In this document: positions 26,760 to 34,727 of the stretch, piece after piece
How positions within the stretch are numbered: position 1 is the first letter of the stretch
Layout: the number at the start of each line of letters is the position of its first letter
Assembly (NCBI RefSeq): GCF_014863585.1
Contig: NZ_CP062253.1
Span: 2,940,501-3,004,500 of the forward strand
Origin: Pseudomonas gozinkensis
GTDB taxonomy: Bacteria > Pseudomonadota > Gammaproteobacteria > Pseudomonadales > Pseudomonadaceae
DNA length: 64,000 nucleotides
Direction of reading: 5' to 3'
The notes under the pieces: generated by a model
Told to the model about the DNA's origin: nothing
The model's database searches: none
What the model saw: only the letters and a program-made list of their open reading frames with translations
Translations under genes and position numbers: made by a program

Positions 26760-27449
26760 TCAGATCGACCGCTGATTGACCCGCTGCATCAATTCCTCCG
26801 CCGACTCCTTGCGCTCGGAATAGCGATCCACCAGGTCCGGGCGATCACGCAGCAACAGCGTGAATTTCACCAACTCTTCCATCACGTCCACCACCCGGTC
26901 GTACAGCGCCGAAGGTTTCATGCGGTTGCCTTCGTCGAATTCCAGATAAGCCTTGGGCACCGACGACTGATTGGGGATGGTGAACATGCGCATCCAGCGG
27001 CCCAGCACGCGCAGTTGATTGACCACGTTGAAGGATTGCGAACCGCCGCAGACCTGCATCACCGCCAGGGTTTTGCCCTGGGTCGGACGTACCGCGCCGA
27101 GGGCCAGCGGCACCCAGTCGATCTGCGCCTTGAACACCGCCGACATCGCACCGTGACGTTCCGGTGAGCACCAGACCTGGCCTTCGGACCATTGCATCAG
27201 TTCGAGCAGTTCCTGGACTTTCGGGTGATCGCCCGGCGCATCGTCCGGCAGCGGCAGGCCCGAAGGATTGAAGATTCGCGTCTCGGCGCCGAAGTGCTCC
27301 AGCAACCGTGCGGCTTCTTCGACCAGCAAGCGGCTGAAGGAGCGCGGGCGGGTCGAGCCGTACAGCAACAGGATGCGCGGCTTGTGCGCGTCTTCGCCAC
27401 GCGTGGTTTTTTGAACCAGTGAAGGATCGAGGTTGGGCAGGTCGGTCAT
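26760..27449 (-). CDS. arsH: Organoarsenical oxidase ArsH
   Basis: 229-residue NADPH-dependent FMN reductase of the ArsH type, which oxidises trivalent methyl and aromatic arsenicals. The FMN phosphate loop [10 protein letters not shown] lies near 31-40, and the ArsH-specific S-P-E-R-H-G-A-M-S segment near 94-102. GGAGCC ribosome site. It is 11 bp behind arsC and is the last gene of the arsRCH operon. Confidence 0.92.
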   Translation of the reverse strand: MTDLPNLDPSLVQKTTRGEDAHKPRILLLYGSTRPRSFSRLLVEEAARLLEHFGAETRIFNPSGLPLPDDAPGDHPKVQELLELMQWSEGQVWCSPERHGAMSAVFKAQIDWVPLALGAVRPTQGKTLAVMQVCGGSQSFNVVNQLRVLGRWMRMFTIPNQSSVPKAYLEFDEGNRMKPSALYDRVVDVMEELVKFTLLLRDRPDLVDRYSERKESAEELMQRVNQRSI

Positions 27450-27460
27450 GTCGGCTCCGG

Positions 27461-27931
27461 TTACAGCGTGCTGATGCGTTCGAGCTCGCGCTTGAGGGCA
27501 TCACGGTCAAGTTCGGCGAAGGGCAGGGCGAGGAAGGCCCGGCAGCGGGTTTCGATTCGGGCGAGGGTGGCGTGGAAGGCGGCGTCGATGGTGCCTTCAA
27601 CGCCGTGCACATCCGACGGATCTTCCAGCCCCCAATGGGCTTTCAGGGCCGGGCCGAAGTACACCGGACAGGCTTCACCGGCGGCCTTGTCGCACACGGT
27701 GATGACGATATCCGGCGGGTTGTCTTCGAAGGCCTCGTTGCCCTTGCTGCTCAACCCGGCGATGGAAATTCCGGCCGCCTGCAACGTGGTCAGGCTGCGC
27801 GGCAGTACCTGGCCCTTGGGGAAACTGCCGGCACTGACTGCTTCGAAACCGGCTGGCGCCAGATGGTTGAACATCGCCTCCGACAGAATGCTGCGGCAGC
27901 TGTTGGCGGTGCACATGAACAGGACGCGCAT
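27461..27931 (-). CDS. arsC: Arsenate reductase ArsC (LMW phosphatase type)
   Basis: 156-residue arsenate reductase of the thioredoxin-coupled, low-molecular-weight phosphatase fold. The P-loop is C7-T-A-N-S-C12-R13 (C-x5-R), and the redox cysteines C80 and C88 are in [11 protein letters not shown]. It reduces As(V) to As(III). It sits 9 bp after arsR and 11 bp before arsH; the usual efflux gene (arsB or acr3) is missing between them. Confidence 0.92.
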   Translation of the reverse strand: MRVLFMCTANSCRSILSEAMFNHLAPAGFEAVSAGSFPKGQVLPRSLTTLQAAGISIAGLSSKGNEAFEDNPPDIVITVCDKAAGEACPVYFGPALKAHWGLEDPSDVHGVEGTIDAAFHATLARIETRCRAFLALPFAELDRDALKRELERISTL

Positions 27932-27940
27932 TTTCGGTCC

Positions 27941-28288
27941 TCAGCAGCAGGCAGACGTATTGAGCGGGCGATCGCCCATGGCCGCCAGCCGTGCGCTGTT
28001 TTCTTCCAGCCAGGCGGTGTTGGCGGCGAGCGTGGTTTCAAGCAGCGTGCGAATCCATGCCGGCAAATCGGGGTTCAGCCGGTAATAAACCCACTGGCCC
28101 TGGCGACGATCCAGCAACAGGCCGCAGGTGCGCAGTTGCGCGAGATGGCGGGAGATTTTCGGCTGACTGTCGTCCAGCGCGCAAACCAGTTCGCAGACAC
28201 ACAACTCACCTTCACGGGTGATCAACAGCGTGGCCCGGGCACGGGTTTCGTCGGCGAGGCATTTGAAAACGGAGGCGGGGGTGAGCAT
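27941..28288 (-). CDS. arsR: Arsenic-responsive repressor ArsR
   Basis: 115-residue winged-helix repressor. The arsenite-binding cysteines are in E-L-C30-V-C32-E-L with a third at C36, the classic arrangement. The recognition helix is in Q-P-K-I-S-R-H-L-A-Q-L. ATG 28288 begins the family-typical M-L-T-P-A-S-V-F-K-C; a longer frame upstream reads through the operator. It is the first gene of arsRCH and would repress it until As(III) binds. Confidence 0.93.
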   Translation of the reverse strand: MLTPASVFKCLADETRARATLLITREGELCVCELVCALDDSQPKISRHLAQLRTCGLLLDRRQGQWVYYRLNPDLPAWIRTLLETTLAANTAWLEENSARLAAMGDRPLNTSACC

Positions 28289-28303
28289 GACGATGCCTTC
28301 AGT

Positions 28304-28339
28304 ACATATGGTTGTCCGAATATACGGATATCCATATGT
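28304..28339. promoter_or_regulatory. Candidate ArsR operator
   Basis: Two CATATG boxes (28305-28310 and 28333-28338) flank an imperfect palindrome TCCG-A-ATAT-A-CGGA (28315-28328), just upstream of arsR. AT-rich dyads of this kind are typical ArsR-family sites. Confidence 0.6.
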
Positions 28340-28405
28340 GGTGGGCAAGCCTGGAGTTTGATGAAGGTGGCAGCTCTCGACCGAAGATTTTTTAGCGCAG
28401 GCGCT

Positions 28406-29026
28406 TCAACGCTTGCTGAACGCCAGCCGTGCGGCAAACAGCACGAAAATCATCCCCGTGGTGCGATCCATCCAGCGAATCACCTTCTCGCGACGCAGGA
28501 AACCGGACAGTGGCTGCGTCGCGCCAATCAACACCAGCGACCAGATCAGCCCGAGGACCACATGAATGCTCACCAGCCCGAACGTCCACGGCACCAGCGG
28601 CTGACCTTGCGGAATGAACTGCGGCAGAAACGATACGTAGAAAATCCCGATCTTCGGATTCAGCACATTCCCCAGCATGCCCTTGAAAAACCAGTTTGCC
28701 CCCGGCTTGCCGTCGCCCTCGGCCGGTGCCAGCGAGCGGCGAGGGCGCAGCAGCATGTTCAACCCCAGCCATGCCAGATACGCCGCGCCGCAATACTTCA
28801 ACAGGTTGTAGGCCAGCTCCGACACCGCAATCAACGCCCCCAACCCAAACGCCACCGCCGCGCCCCACAACAGACAACCGGCATTGATCCCCAACGCCGC
28901 ACGCAACGCCTGCTGCTTGCCTTCGACGGTGGCGGTGCGCAGCACCAGCGCAGTGTCGAGACCGGGCGTCAGGGTCAGCAGCGTGGCAGCGAAAGTGAAG
29001 GCGAGGAGGTTGTCGGCGATGGACAT
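28406..29026 (-). CDS. LysE family amino acid exporter
   Basis: 206-residue inner-membrane protein with about six hydrophobic helices. Signature T-L-T-P-G-L-D-T-A-L near residues 18-27 and the second-half motif G-N-V-L-N-P-K-I-G-I-F-Y near 119-130. It should export an amino acid or a similar small molecule. It stands alone, on the same strand as the arsRCH operon and about 120 bp from it. It is not an arsenite pump by sequence. Confidence 0.86.
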   Translation of the reverse strand: MSIADNLLAFTFAATLLTLTPGLDTALVLRTATVEGKQQALRAALGINAGCLLWGAAVAFGLGALIAVSELAYNLLKYCGAAYLAWLGLNMLLRPRRSLAPAEGDGKPGANWFFKGMLGNVLNPKIGIFYVSFLPQFIPQGQPLVPWTFGLVSIHVVLGLIWSLVLIGATQPLSGFLRREKVIRWMDRTTGMIFVLFAARLAFSKR

Positions 29027-29070
29027 GGCGCGTGGGTTCCCTGTTCTGGATGAGGGGAACGGTAGCGGTT

Positions 29071-29538
29071 TCAGGCGGGGGGATCCAGCAGGGAAATCAG
29101 GCGCGGTTCGATGCGGTCGGGTTGTATCTCGAGGATCGCCAGCGTGACCGGCAACTTGAAACGCCGAGGGCCGGCGCTGCCGGGGTTCACGTAGAGACGA
29201 TCACCGCGCCATTCGATGCGGGGTTTGTGGGAGTGGCCGGTGATGATGAGCCTGATGCCCGGATCGAGATCGGCGGGGACGTCGGCGATGTCGTGGAGGA
29301 GGAGGGTTGGCCAGCCGTTGAGGGTGAAGGTCAGAAGGTCTGGGAGATTTTCGGCCCACGGGCTGTTGAGATCGTTGTTGCCGCGCACGGCGTGGACAGG
29401 GGCGATTTTGGCCAGTTGTGCGAGGATGTCCGGGTTGCCTATATCGCCGGCGTGGATGATCTGGTCACAGCCCTGGAACGCGGCGAGGGCTTCGGGGCGG
29501 AGGAGGTTGTGGGTGTCGGAGATCAGGGCGGTTTTCAT
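29071..29538 (-). CDS. YfcE-type metallophosphoesterase
   Basis: 155-residue phosphodiesterase. The five metal-binding blocks are all present in order: D8-T-H10 (I-S-D-T-H), H-A-G-D-I-G-N near 29-35, G-N-N-D near 53, L-L-H-D near 80 and G-H-S-H near 100. Homologues hydrolyse model phosphodiesters with Mn(II). A frameshifted scrap of a related gene lies at 38155-38225. Confidence 0.88.
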   Translation of the reverse strand: MKTALISDTHNLLRPEALAAFQGCDQIIHAGDIGNPDILAQLAKIAPVHAVRGNNDLNSPWAENLPDLLTFTLNGWPTLLLHDIADVPADLDPGIRLIITGHSHKPRIEWRGDRLYVNPGSAGPRRFKLPVTLAILEIQPDRIEPRLISLLDPPA

Positions 29539-29619
29539 GGGGGCACCGTGGCGTTTTCGGGCAGAAGCTGATGTTTACGGCCAAAAGCGGACGCCGCCGT
29601 TACGCATGGTGGCGTCGAG

Positions 29620-30006
29620 TCATATCCAGACGTCGTTCAAGGCAGTCCGTTCACCGTCTTCATGCCCCGTGTTCAAAATGCCTCGTGGCTCGATCATCAT
29701 CAGTTTCGCTTCACCTCGCGAGGCGGTCCTGTGCGCCACGCCGCGTGGCACCACATATAACTCACCCGGATTTACATGAACGCATCCCTCCGGCAAATCG
29801 ATGCGTAGGGTGCCTTCCAGAACAAGAAATGCTTCATCAGTTTCCGGATGTGAGTGCCAGATGAATTCGCCTTCGATTCTAACCACCTTGAACTGGTAGT
29901 CGTTCATTTCCGCAACGACCCTGGGGCTCCACTGCTGTTCGATCAATGAAGCTTTTTGCGCGAGGTTTACGGGGGATGATGCTTGTGGATGAAGGGGCTC
30001 AGACAT
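29620..30006 (-). CDS. Small cupin-domain protein
   Basis: 128-residue single cupin. Motif 1 is H-S-H-P-E-T-D-E-A-F near residues 51-60 and motif 2 is P-G-E-L-Y-V-V-P-R-G-V-A-H near 80-92, so the three His and one Glu metal ligands are present. AGAGGA ribosome site. It lies about 70 bp downstream of the AraC gene on the same strand, which may control it. Function unknown. Confidence 0.8.
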   Translation of the reverse strand: MSEPLHPQASSPVNLAQKASLIEQQWSPRVVAEMNDYQFKVVRIEGEFIWHSHPETDEAFLVLEGTLRIDLPEGCVHVNPGELYVVPRGVAHRTASRGEAKLMMIEPRGILNTGHEDGERTALNDVWI

Positions 30007-30078
30007 GACGGATCCTCTGTAGTTGGAGTCGTCAGCCTATAGAACAGGGTAGCTACTGTTCTTGTACGATCCTGCAAG

Positions 30079-30903
30079 TCAGCGGGCCAGTCGCAAGCGT
30101 TCCAGCCAACGCATGGGGGGGACCCCGTAGCAGCGCGTGAAGTGTCGGGTCATATGGCTTTGATCGTGAAAGCCCGCAGCAAGCGCGGCGTCCACCAGTG
30201 TGAAACCGTCAAGAACAAGCTCACGAAAACGGTCCAGACGACGTAAGGTGACGAAGCGGTAGGGACTGGTGCCATAGAGCGTCCTGAAGTCCCGTGACAG
30301 GCTCCAGCGTTCGCGTCCGCTGGAATGCTCCAGCATCTCCAGGGTAATGCTTAAATGCAGATTTTCCATAATGAAAGCCCTGGCGCGTTCGGCAGAGCGA
30401 TAATCCAGGCGTTTGCGACCAGGCGGCTTGCCACCTACGGCACACAATGTCATTGCCAGATCATACAAGGCGTCCTGTTCCTCCAGCGTTTCCAGCGGAT
30501 GATCCACCGCTCGCACAAATGCTTCGGTGGCGTGGTACAGGCGTGGATCGCTCGAGAGGCCACCGGCGATGAAGGGCAGAGGTTGCCCACCCAGGACGTT
30601 CTGGATCAGTCCAGGATCAACGTAGGCCATACGATAATGAAAACCTGCATCAGTGCCAGCCATACCGTCATGCAGTTCGTCAGGGTGTAACACAAGTGTG
30701 TTGCCTGGCACACCATGGCGCAGCGACCCCTTGTAATGAAAACTCTGCACACCTGCCAAGGTGCGGCCTATCGAGTAGGTGTCGTGACGGTGTGGGTCAT
30801 AACCGTGGCTGCCGAACCATGCTTCGATACGCTCTATGTTGCCGGGTTGAGCACTGCGGATTACCCAGTCGGCGCTGGCAGGTCTGCTTTTTTTTCGGTC
30901 CAT
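30079..30903 (-). CDS. AraC family transcriptional regulator
   Basis: 274-residue regulator with an N-terminal cupin sensor (D-P-H-R-H-D near residue 37) and a C-terminal AraC DNA-binding domain (about 170-270, with A-A-L-A-A-G-F-H-D-Q-S-H-M-T-R-H). It faces the same way as the cupin gene downstream and is likely its local regulator. The 180 bp between it and the fasciclin gene holds nothing recognisable. Confidence 0.85.
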   Translation of the reverse strand: MDRKKSRPASADWVIRSAQPGNIERIEAWFGSHGYDPHRHDTYSIGRTLAGVQSFHYKGSLRHGVPGNTLVLHPDELHDGMAGTDAGFHYRMAYVDPGLIQNVLGGQPLPFIAGGLSSDPRLYHATEAFVRAVDHPLETLEEQDALYDLAMTLCAVGGKPPGRKRLDYRSAERARAFIMENLHLSITLEMLEHSSGRERWSLSRDFRTLYGTSPYRFVTLRRLDRFRELVLDGFTLVDAALAAGFHDQSHMTRHFTRCYGVPPMRWLERLRLAR

Positions 30904-31083
30904 GAAGGTATTTTCCGTAGATGCACAGTATTTGGGTGCTGTAGACGAGATCAGCAGTCGAAATAATCCTCATGATTCAACCTCGAAGGCACTTGACCCT
31001 GCTCTCCGTAAGTTAGCTGAGCAAGACCAGTGCCCTCCACCAGAAAACGAAGTCGCTCTCAATTGTCAGCGAGTTCTCATCAT

Positions 31084-31644
31084 TTACTTTGGCATCAACA
31101 CTGTATCGACGACGTGTATCACTCCATTGGACTGCATGACATCGGCGATGGTGATAGCTGATTTTCCGCCTTTGGCGTCCTCAACCCACAACTTGCCATC
31201 GTGCAGCCAGACAGTAAGAGACTCTCCCTGAACGGTTGTGAGCATGACCTTGCCGCCATGCATTTTGGCGTCCTCCATGAGTTGCCTGGCGGTATGAGTA
31301 CCGGGTACCACGTGATAGGTGAGGATCTTGGTCAGATCGGCTTTGTGCTCGGGCTTGACCAGCGTGTCGACTGTTCCGGCCGGCAACTTGGCGAAGGCCG
31401 CGTTAGTGGGAGCGAAGACGGTGAAAGGCCCTTTGCTATTAAGTGTATCGACCAGGCCGGCGGCTTTGACAGCTGCAACCAGCGTCGTATGGTCTTTAGA
31501 GTTGACGGCATTCTCTACGATGGTTTTGTTTGGGTACATGGCTGCCCCGCCAACCATCACGGTATCCGCAGCAAAGCTGAGTCCGGTGTTGATGCATAGA
31601 AGGGTAAAGCAGGCAATCGCAAAGCGTTTGATGAGCGTGTGCAT
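31084..31644 (-). CDS. Secreted fasciclin (FAS1) domain protein
   Basis: 186-residue exported protein. The signal peptide is residues 1-25 (ending S-F-A). A single FAS1 domain follows: H1 motif T-V-F-A-P-T-N-A-A-F near 84-93 and the C-terminal N-G-V-I-H-V-V-D-T-V-L motif near 173-183. FAS1 proteins mediate adhesion. AAGGAG ribosome site. It is divergent from the cytochrome b561/molybdopterin/MXKDX operon across 377 bp. Confidence 0.9.
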   Translation of the reverse strand: MHTLIKRFAIACFTLLCINTGLSFAADTVMVGGAAMYPNKTIVENAVNSKDHTTLVAAVKAAGLVDTLNSKGPFTVFAPTNAAFAKLPAGTVDTLVKPEHKADLTKILTYHVVPGTHTARQLMEDAKMHGGKVMLTTVQGESLTVWLHDGKLWVEDAKGGKSAITIADVMQSNGVIHVVDTVLMPK

Positions 31645-32021
31645 GATACGTCTCCTTGATTTTCAACCCTTCGTATGAGGGTGACGTACTTACGTAGGAG
31701 ACAGCGAACCGGATGCACCCCCGCGAAAAATAAATCAAGGCAGCTTTTGGCTGGTTATCGACCTTGCATCGGTTGGCCAGCCGTGCCCTTCGAGAGATGA
31801 GGGACTTGTCATGAACATCTTCGCTAACAACAGGCATTAGCCCGGCAACAAGGACAAATTGGTACGGCCTTGGTTTTTACCGAAAGGTTATAAAAAATCA
31901 TATAAACCTAATTGCCAGCTTTATACCAAGTCAGAGTTATCACGGATTATTTAACTTTTCGTGAGGATTTGGGGATGTATAGATGGTCATTATCCTTACA
32001 ACACAACGTAAGGAACTGGTC
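31645..32021. promoter_or_regulatory. Divergent promoter region, fasciclin / cytochrome operon
   Basis: 377 bp without a gene. The half next to the cytochrome gene is AT-rich. On the minus strand, about 45-75 bp before the fasciclin start, lies GCATCC followed about 14 bases later by CTACGTA, a two-block layout like that of ECF sigma promoters. Assignment to any ECF group is a guess. A short frame here (31660-31837, minus) has no supporting features. Confidence 0.35.
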
Positions 32022-32660
32022 ATGTCAGCCCTGCCCCGAACAACTCGCGTTGCTGATCTATCGCCGAAGAGTATTCATCCTCGCTGGTTGAGGCTGACTC
32101 ACTGGATTAATGCGTTGGCCGTGTTGGTAATGGTCACCAGTGGTTGGCGAATCTACAACGCTTCACCTTTGTACGACTTCAGCTTTCCCAAGTCATTGAC
32201 ACTTGGAGGCTGGCTAGGCGGGGCACTGCAATGGCATTTCGCGGCAATGTGGTTGCTGGCCATAAATGGCATCGTCTACCTCAGCATCAATGTCACCAGC
32301 GGTCGTCTTCTTAAAAGGTTTTTGCCGGTATCACCAAAAGGTGTTTTTCATGATTTTTGGGCGGCGCTGAGAGGGCGATTGGGCCATGGTGACCCGAGCC
32401 ACTATAACCAGGTTCAGCGAATCGCTTACCTTTTTGTCATGTTCGACGTCGCTGTGATGGTGGCTTCCGGACTGGTGCTGTGGAAGTCCGTGCAGTTCCC
32501 CATTTTGCGGGTATTGCTAGGCGGTTATGAAGGGGCGCGGCAGGTGCACTTTGTTGGAATGTCGCTGTTGATGGCCTTCCTTGTGGTTCATTTGGTGATG
32601 GTCGCTTTGGTTCCCAAGACTCTGTGGGGGATGATCGTCGGCCGGAAGGAATCCGTATGA
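32022..32660 (+). CDS. Cytochrome b561 family membrane protein
   Basis: 212-residue inner-membrane protein with four hydrophobic helices. Histidines that could ligate two b haems are in R-L-T-H-W near residue 28, L-Q-W-H-F near 69, and V-H-F-V-G and V-V-H-L in the last third. ATG 32022 follows AAGGA; a start at 31983 lacks one. Its stop overlaps the start of the molybdopterin gene (ATGA), so the two are coupled. The usual partner role is passing quinol electrons to the periplasmic molybdoenzyme. Confidence 0.86.
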   Translation: MSALPRTTRVADLSPKSIHPRWLRLTHWINALAVLVMVTSGWRIYNASPLYDFSFPKSLTLGGWLGGALQWHFAAMWLLAINGIVYLSINVTSGRLLKRFLPVSPKGVFHDFWAALRGRLGHGDPSHYNQVQRIAYLFVMFDVAVMVASGLVLWKSVQFPILRVLLGGYEGARQVHFVGMSLLMAFLVVHLVMVALVPKTLWGMIVGRKESV

Positions 32661-33436
32661 AAAAGCGCAATGAAGCACCTGACGAGTCGTCTATCCTGAT
32701 CGACGCCCGGAAAATATTGGCAGCGCGAATCGATGATCGCTCACGGCGCTCGTTCTTGTTGCGCAGTCTGACCCTTGGTGGCGTGGCAATGCTGTCGGGT
32801 TGCAACATCACCGACAACGACAACGTCGAAGCCGCGCTGTCCTCCATGTCGCGCTTCAATGACCGGGTGCAAGGATGGCTGTTTGATCCTGACAGGCTCG
32901 CACCGACCTACCCGCAATCCATGATTACCAAACCTTTTCCGTTCAATGCCTTTTACGGCATCGATGAAGCGCCCACTGTGGTCGAGGAAAACTATCGGCT
33001 GGAAGTGACTGGCCTGGTGGCCGACAAGCGAAGTTGGAAGCTTGAAGAGTTGCGAGCCATGGCGCAGATCGAGCAAATCACCCGACATATTTGCGTGGAA
33101 GGTTGGAGCGCAATAGGCCGATGGGGGGGCGTTCGGTTCAGCGACTTTCTGAAGCGGGTAGGCGCTGATACGGATGCAAAGTATGTCGGTTTCAAGTGTG
33201 CCGACGATTACTACACAAGCATCGATATGGCCACTGCATTGCATTCGCAAACATTGTTGACGCTGACATATGACGGCGCCGTGTTACCCCGTCAGTACGG
33301 TTTTCCGATGAAACTGCGCATGCCGACCAAGCTCGGCTACAAGAACCCCAAACATATACAGGCCATTTTTGTCAGCAACACCTATAGCGGAGGCTACTGG
33401 GAAGACCAGGGATACAACTGGTTCGGCGGTAGTTGA
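32657..33436 (+). CDS. Tat-exported molybdopterin-dependent oxidoreductase (SUOX/MsrP fold)
   Basis: 259-residue protein. Twin-arginine motif S-R30-R31-S-F-L-L, then a hydrophobic stretch ending M-L-S-G-C49, which also fits a lipobox, so it may be a Tat lipoprotein. The oxidoreductase molybdopterin domain runs from about 100 to 255, with likely molybdenum ligand C146 in R-H-I-C-V-E-G-W-S and the G-Y-K-N-P-K-H segment near the end. Shorter than MsrP. It is translationally coupled to the cytochrome b561 gene, which replaces the MsrQ-type haem partner. Physiological substrate unknown. Confidence 0.87.
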   Translation: MKKRNEAPDESSILIDARKILAARIDDRSRRSFLLRSLTLGGVAMLSGCNITDNDNVEAALSSMSRFNDRVQGWLFDPDRLAPTYPQSMITKPFPFNAFYGIDEAPTVVEENYRLEVTGLVADKRSWKLEELRAMAQIEQITRHICVEGWSAIGRWGGVRFSDFLKRVGADTDAKYVGFKCADDYYTSIDMATALHSQTLLTLTYDGAVLPRQYGFPMKLRMPTKLGYKNPKHIQAIFVSNTYSGGYWEDQGYNWFGGS

Positions 33437-33506
33437 ACCGTGTCTTGCAGCATCAACGCGCAGCAAAACTGCGTTCATTCGTAACCTACGCTTCAGGAGT
33501 TACATC

Positions 33507-33788
33507 ATGAAAAAACTCGCCTCCGCTGTACTTTCCATGTGTCTGGCATTAGGCGTAGCCAGCGTGTATGCAGCCGATACAATGAGCAATGACGGCATGA
33601 GTAAAGACACGATGTCAAAGGACGCCATGAAAAAGGACACGATGAAAAAAGACAATATGTCCAAAGACTCGATGAAGATGGATAAAGGGTCGAAGGACAC
33701 CATGAAAAAAGACAGCATGTCGAAAGACGAGATGAAAAAGGACGCAATGTCCGATGACGCAATGAAGAAAGATGAAATGAAACAGTAA
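33507..33788 (+). CDS. Secreted MXKDX pentapeptide-repeat protein
   Basis: 93-residue protein. Signal peptide 1-22 (ending V-Y-A-A). Nearly all the rest is a tandem pentapeptide of the form M-[SK]-K-D-x, about thirteen units, with a few D-for-K variants (M-S-N-D, M-S-D-D). The mature chain is only Met, Lys, Asp, Ser and a few others, so it is highly charged, methionine-rich and probably helical or disordered; metal or oxidant binding is plausible. AGGAG ribosome site and strong terminator behind. Completes the operon with cytochrome b561 and the molybdoenzyme. Confidence 0.85.
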   Translation: MKKLASAVLSMCLALGVASVYAADTMSNDGMSKDTMSKDAMKKDTMKKDNMSKDSMKMDKGSKDTMKKDSMSKDEMKKDAMSDDAMKKDEMKQ

Positions 33789-33813
33789 ATTGGCCTTTAA
33801 GATTGCTGTTGAG

Positions 33814-34330
33814 TTAAATCATTCGCGTGTGACTGAGCCGCCCTGTTGGCGGCTCGTTTTCCTGGCCAATCAAATCTTCCAGTTTCTCCGGGCTTTTCCT
33901 CAGTTCGACTCCGATACTGAGTCTCGCTCCAGGTTCGGCAGTGTCCGCAAGTAACATTGTGCCTATGTGCCTGGAAGGTTGACCTCGAGATAACTTCAAA
34001 AAAGATTGATGGGTGTGAGCCAGTAGCGAATCCGGAACCCCGGTACGGATCAACCCTCCCTCTTTGATCTACTCCTGAGTCGATAGAAAGGCGCGCTGCA
34101 TTAACTGATCGGTTTGGGTGAAGTCGAATACCGAAGCACTCAAAGGGCACAGCGGGGCGACGACATGGATAGAGGCTCGCGAGGCAAACAATTCAATGTC
34201 ACGTACTAGTTGACGCATGCTCATCAGATTAAGTGTGTGCAATGCCAGCGCCACAAGTCCTTTCGGGGGAGCAGGACAAGCGCAACCAAACCCGGTTGGT
34301 ACGACTACAACTCGCGTTGCTCCTAGCGAA
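33814..34330 (-). pseudogene. Patatin-like phospholipase, C-terminal remnant with nonsense codon
   Basis: Only the C-terminal part of a patatin-like protein remains. It reads G-A-T-R-V-V-V-V-P-T-G-F-G-C-A-C, then A-L-A-L-H-T-L-N-L, R-Q-L-V-R-D-I-E, V-V-A-P-L-C-P-L-S and S-T-Q-E. At that point a TAG replaces what is usually a Trp codon, and the frame then continues with I-K-E-G-G-L-I-R-T-G-V-P-D-S-L-L, the normal patatin tail, before running on into unrelated sequence to 33814. The active-site GxSxG and DGG parts are absent. The left end of the homology abuts a truncated SnoaL gene within about ten bases, so a deletion fused the two. Confidence 0.6.
33835..33862 (+). terminator. Rho-independent terminator after MXKDX gene
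   Basis: GAGCCGCC and GGCGGCTC make a perfect 8-bp stem with a 5-base loop, followed by GTTTTCC, 46 bp after the stop codon. Confidence 0.8.
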
Positions 34331-34571
34331 ACCAAGCGCGGTCGCCGACGAAACTGTGTTCGTAGATAACGAAACGGGTATTGGGGCGTGCCTCTCGAGC
34401 CTTGGCAATTTCCTTGGCATATTCTTCAGGCGTTAACGTGCGGTCACCCAGTTCATCGTGCCGGATGTACGCTTGCGCCATGCACTGAGGAATCAGATCG
34501 TATTCACCCTCATGCCAGACGCGCTCCCAACGATCAAAAATGTCCTTATACAGTCGTTGACGAAAGGGCAA
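34323..34571 (-). pseudogene. SnoaL/NTF2-like protein, N-terminal half only
   Basis: 82 codons from a TTG at 34571. The protein reads like the first half of a SnoaL-type (ester cyclase) fold: Y-K-D-I-F-D-R-W-E-R-V-W, A-Q-A-Y-I-R-H-D, T-P-E-E-Y-A-K-E-I, then F-V-G-D-R-A-W-F-R and a stop, where intact relatives continue with the second half of the barrel. The stop is created at the junction with the patatin remnant. The frame is also open for 15 more codons upstream of the TTG. Unlikely to fold. Confidence 0.6.
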
Positions 34572-34727
34572 CTCGAAGTCGATTTCTACCTCGTCGAGCG
34601 CCAGAGGCGGCCGTTATGAAACTCGCTGGACTTGACCCTGGTGACCTGAAGCTTGATGAAACAGCCTATTGGATACCTTAGGAAATTAGGAATACTCTCT
34701 GAACGCACTCATTTGAACCGCAGATCC

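Noticed and set aside
28406..29026. LysE gene as a replacement arsenite pump for arsRCH
   Set aside because: Sequence is plain LysE/RhtB with the N-P-K motif and no cysteine site; it is separated from arsR by the operator and runs from its own start.
27419..29053. 544-codon plus-strand frame across the ars operon and LysE gene
   Set aside because: It crosses several well-supported minus-strand genes and their gaps, so it is only an antisense open frame.
31660..31837. Short minus-strand frame upstream of the fasciclin gene
   Set aside because: No ribosome site or recognised domain; it overlaps the likely promoter region.
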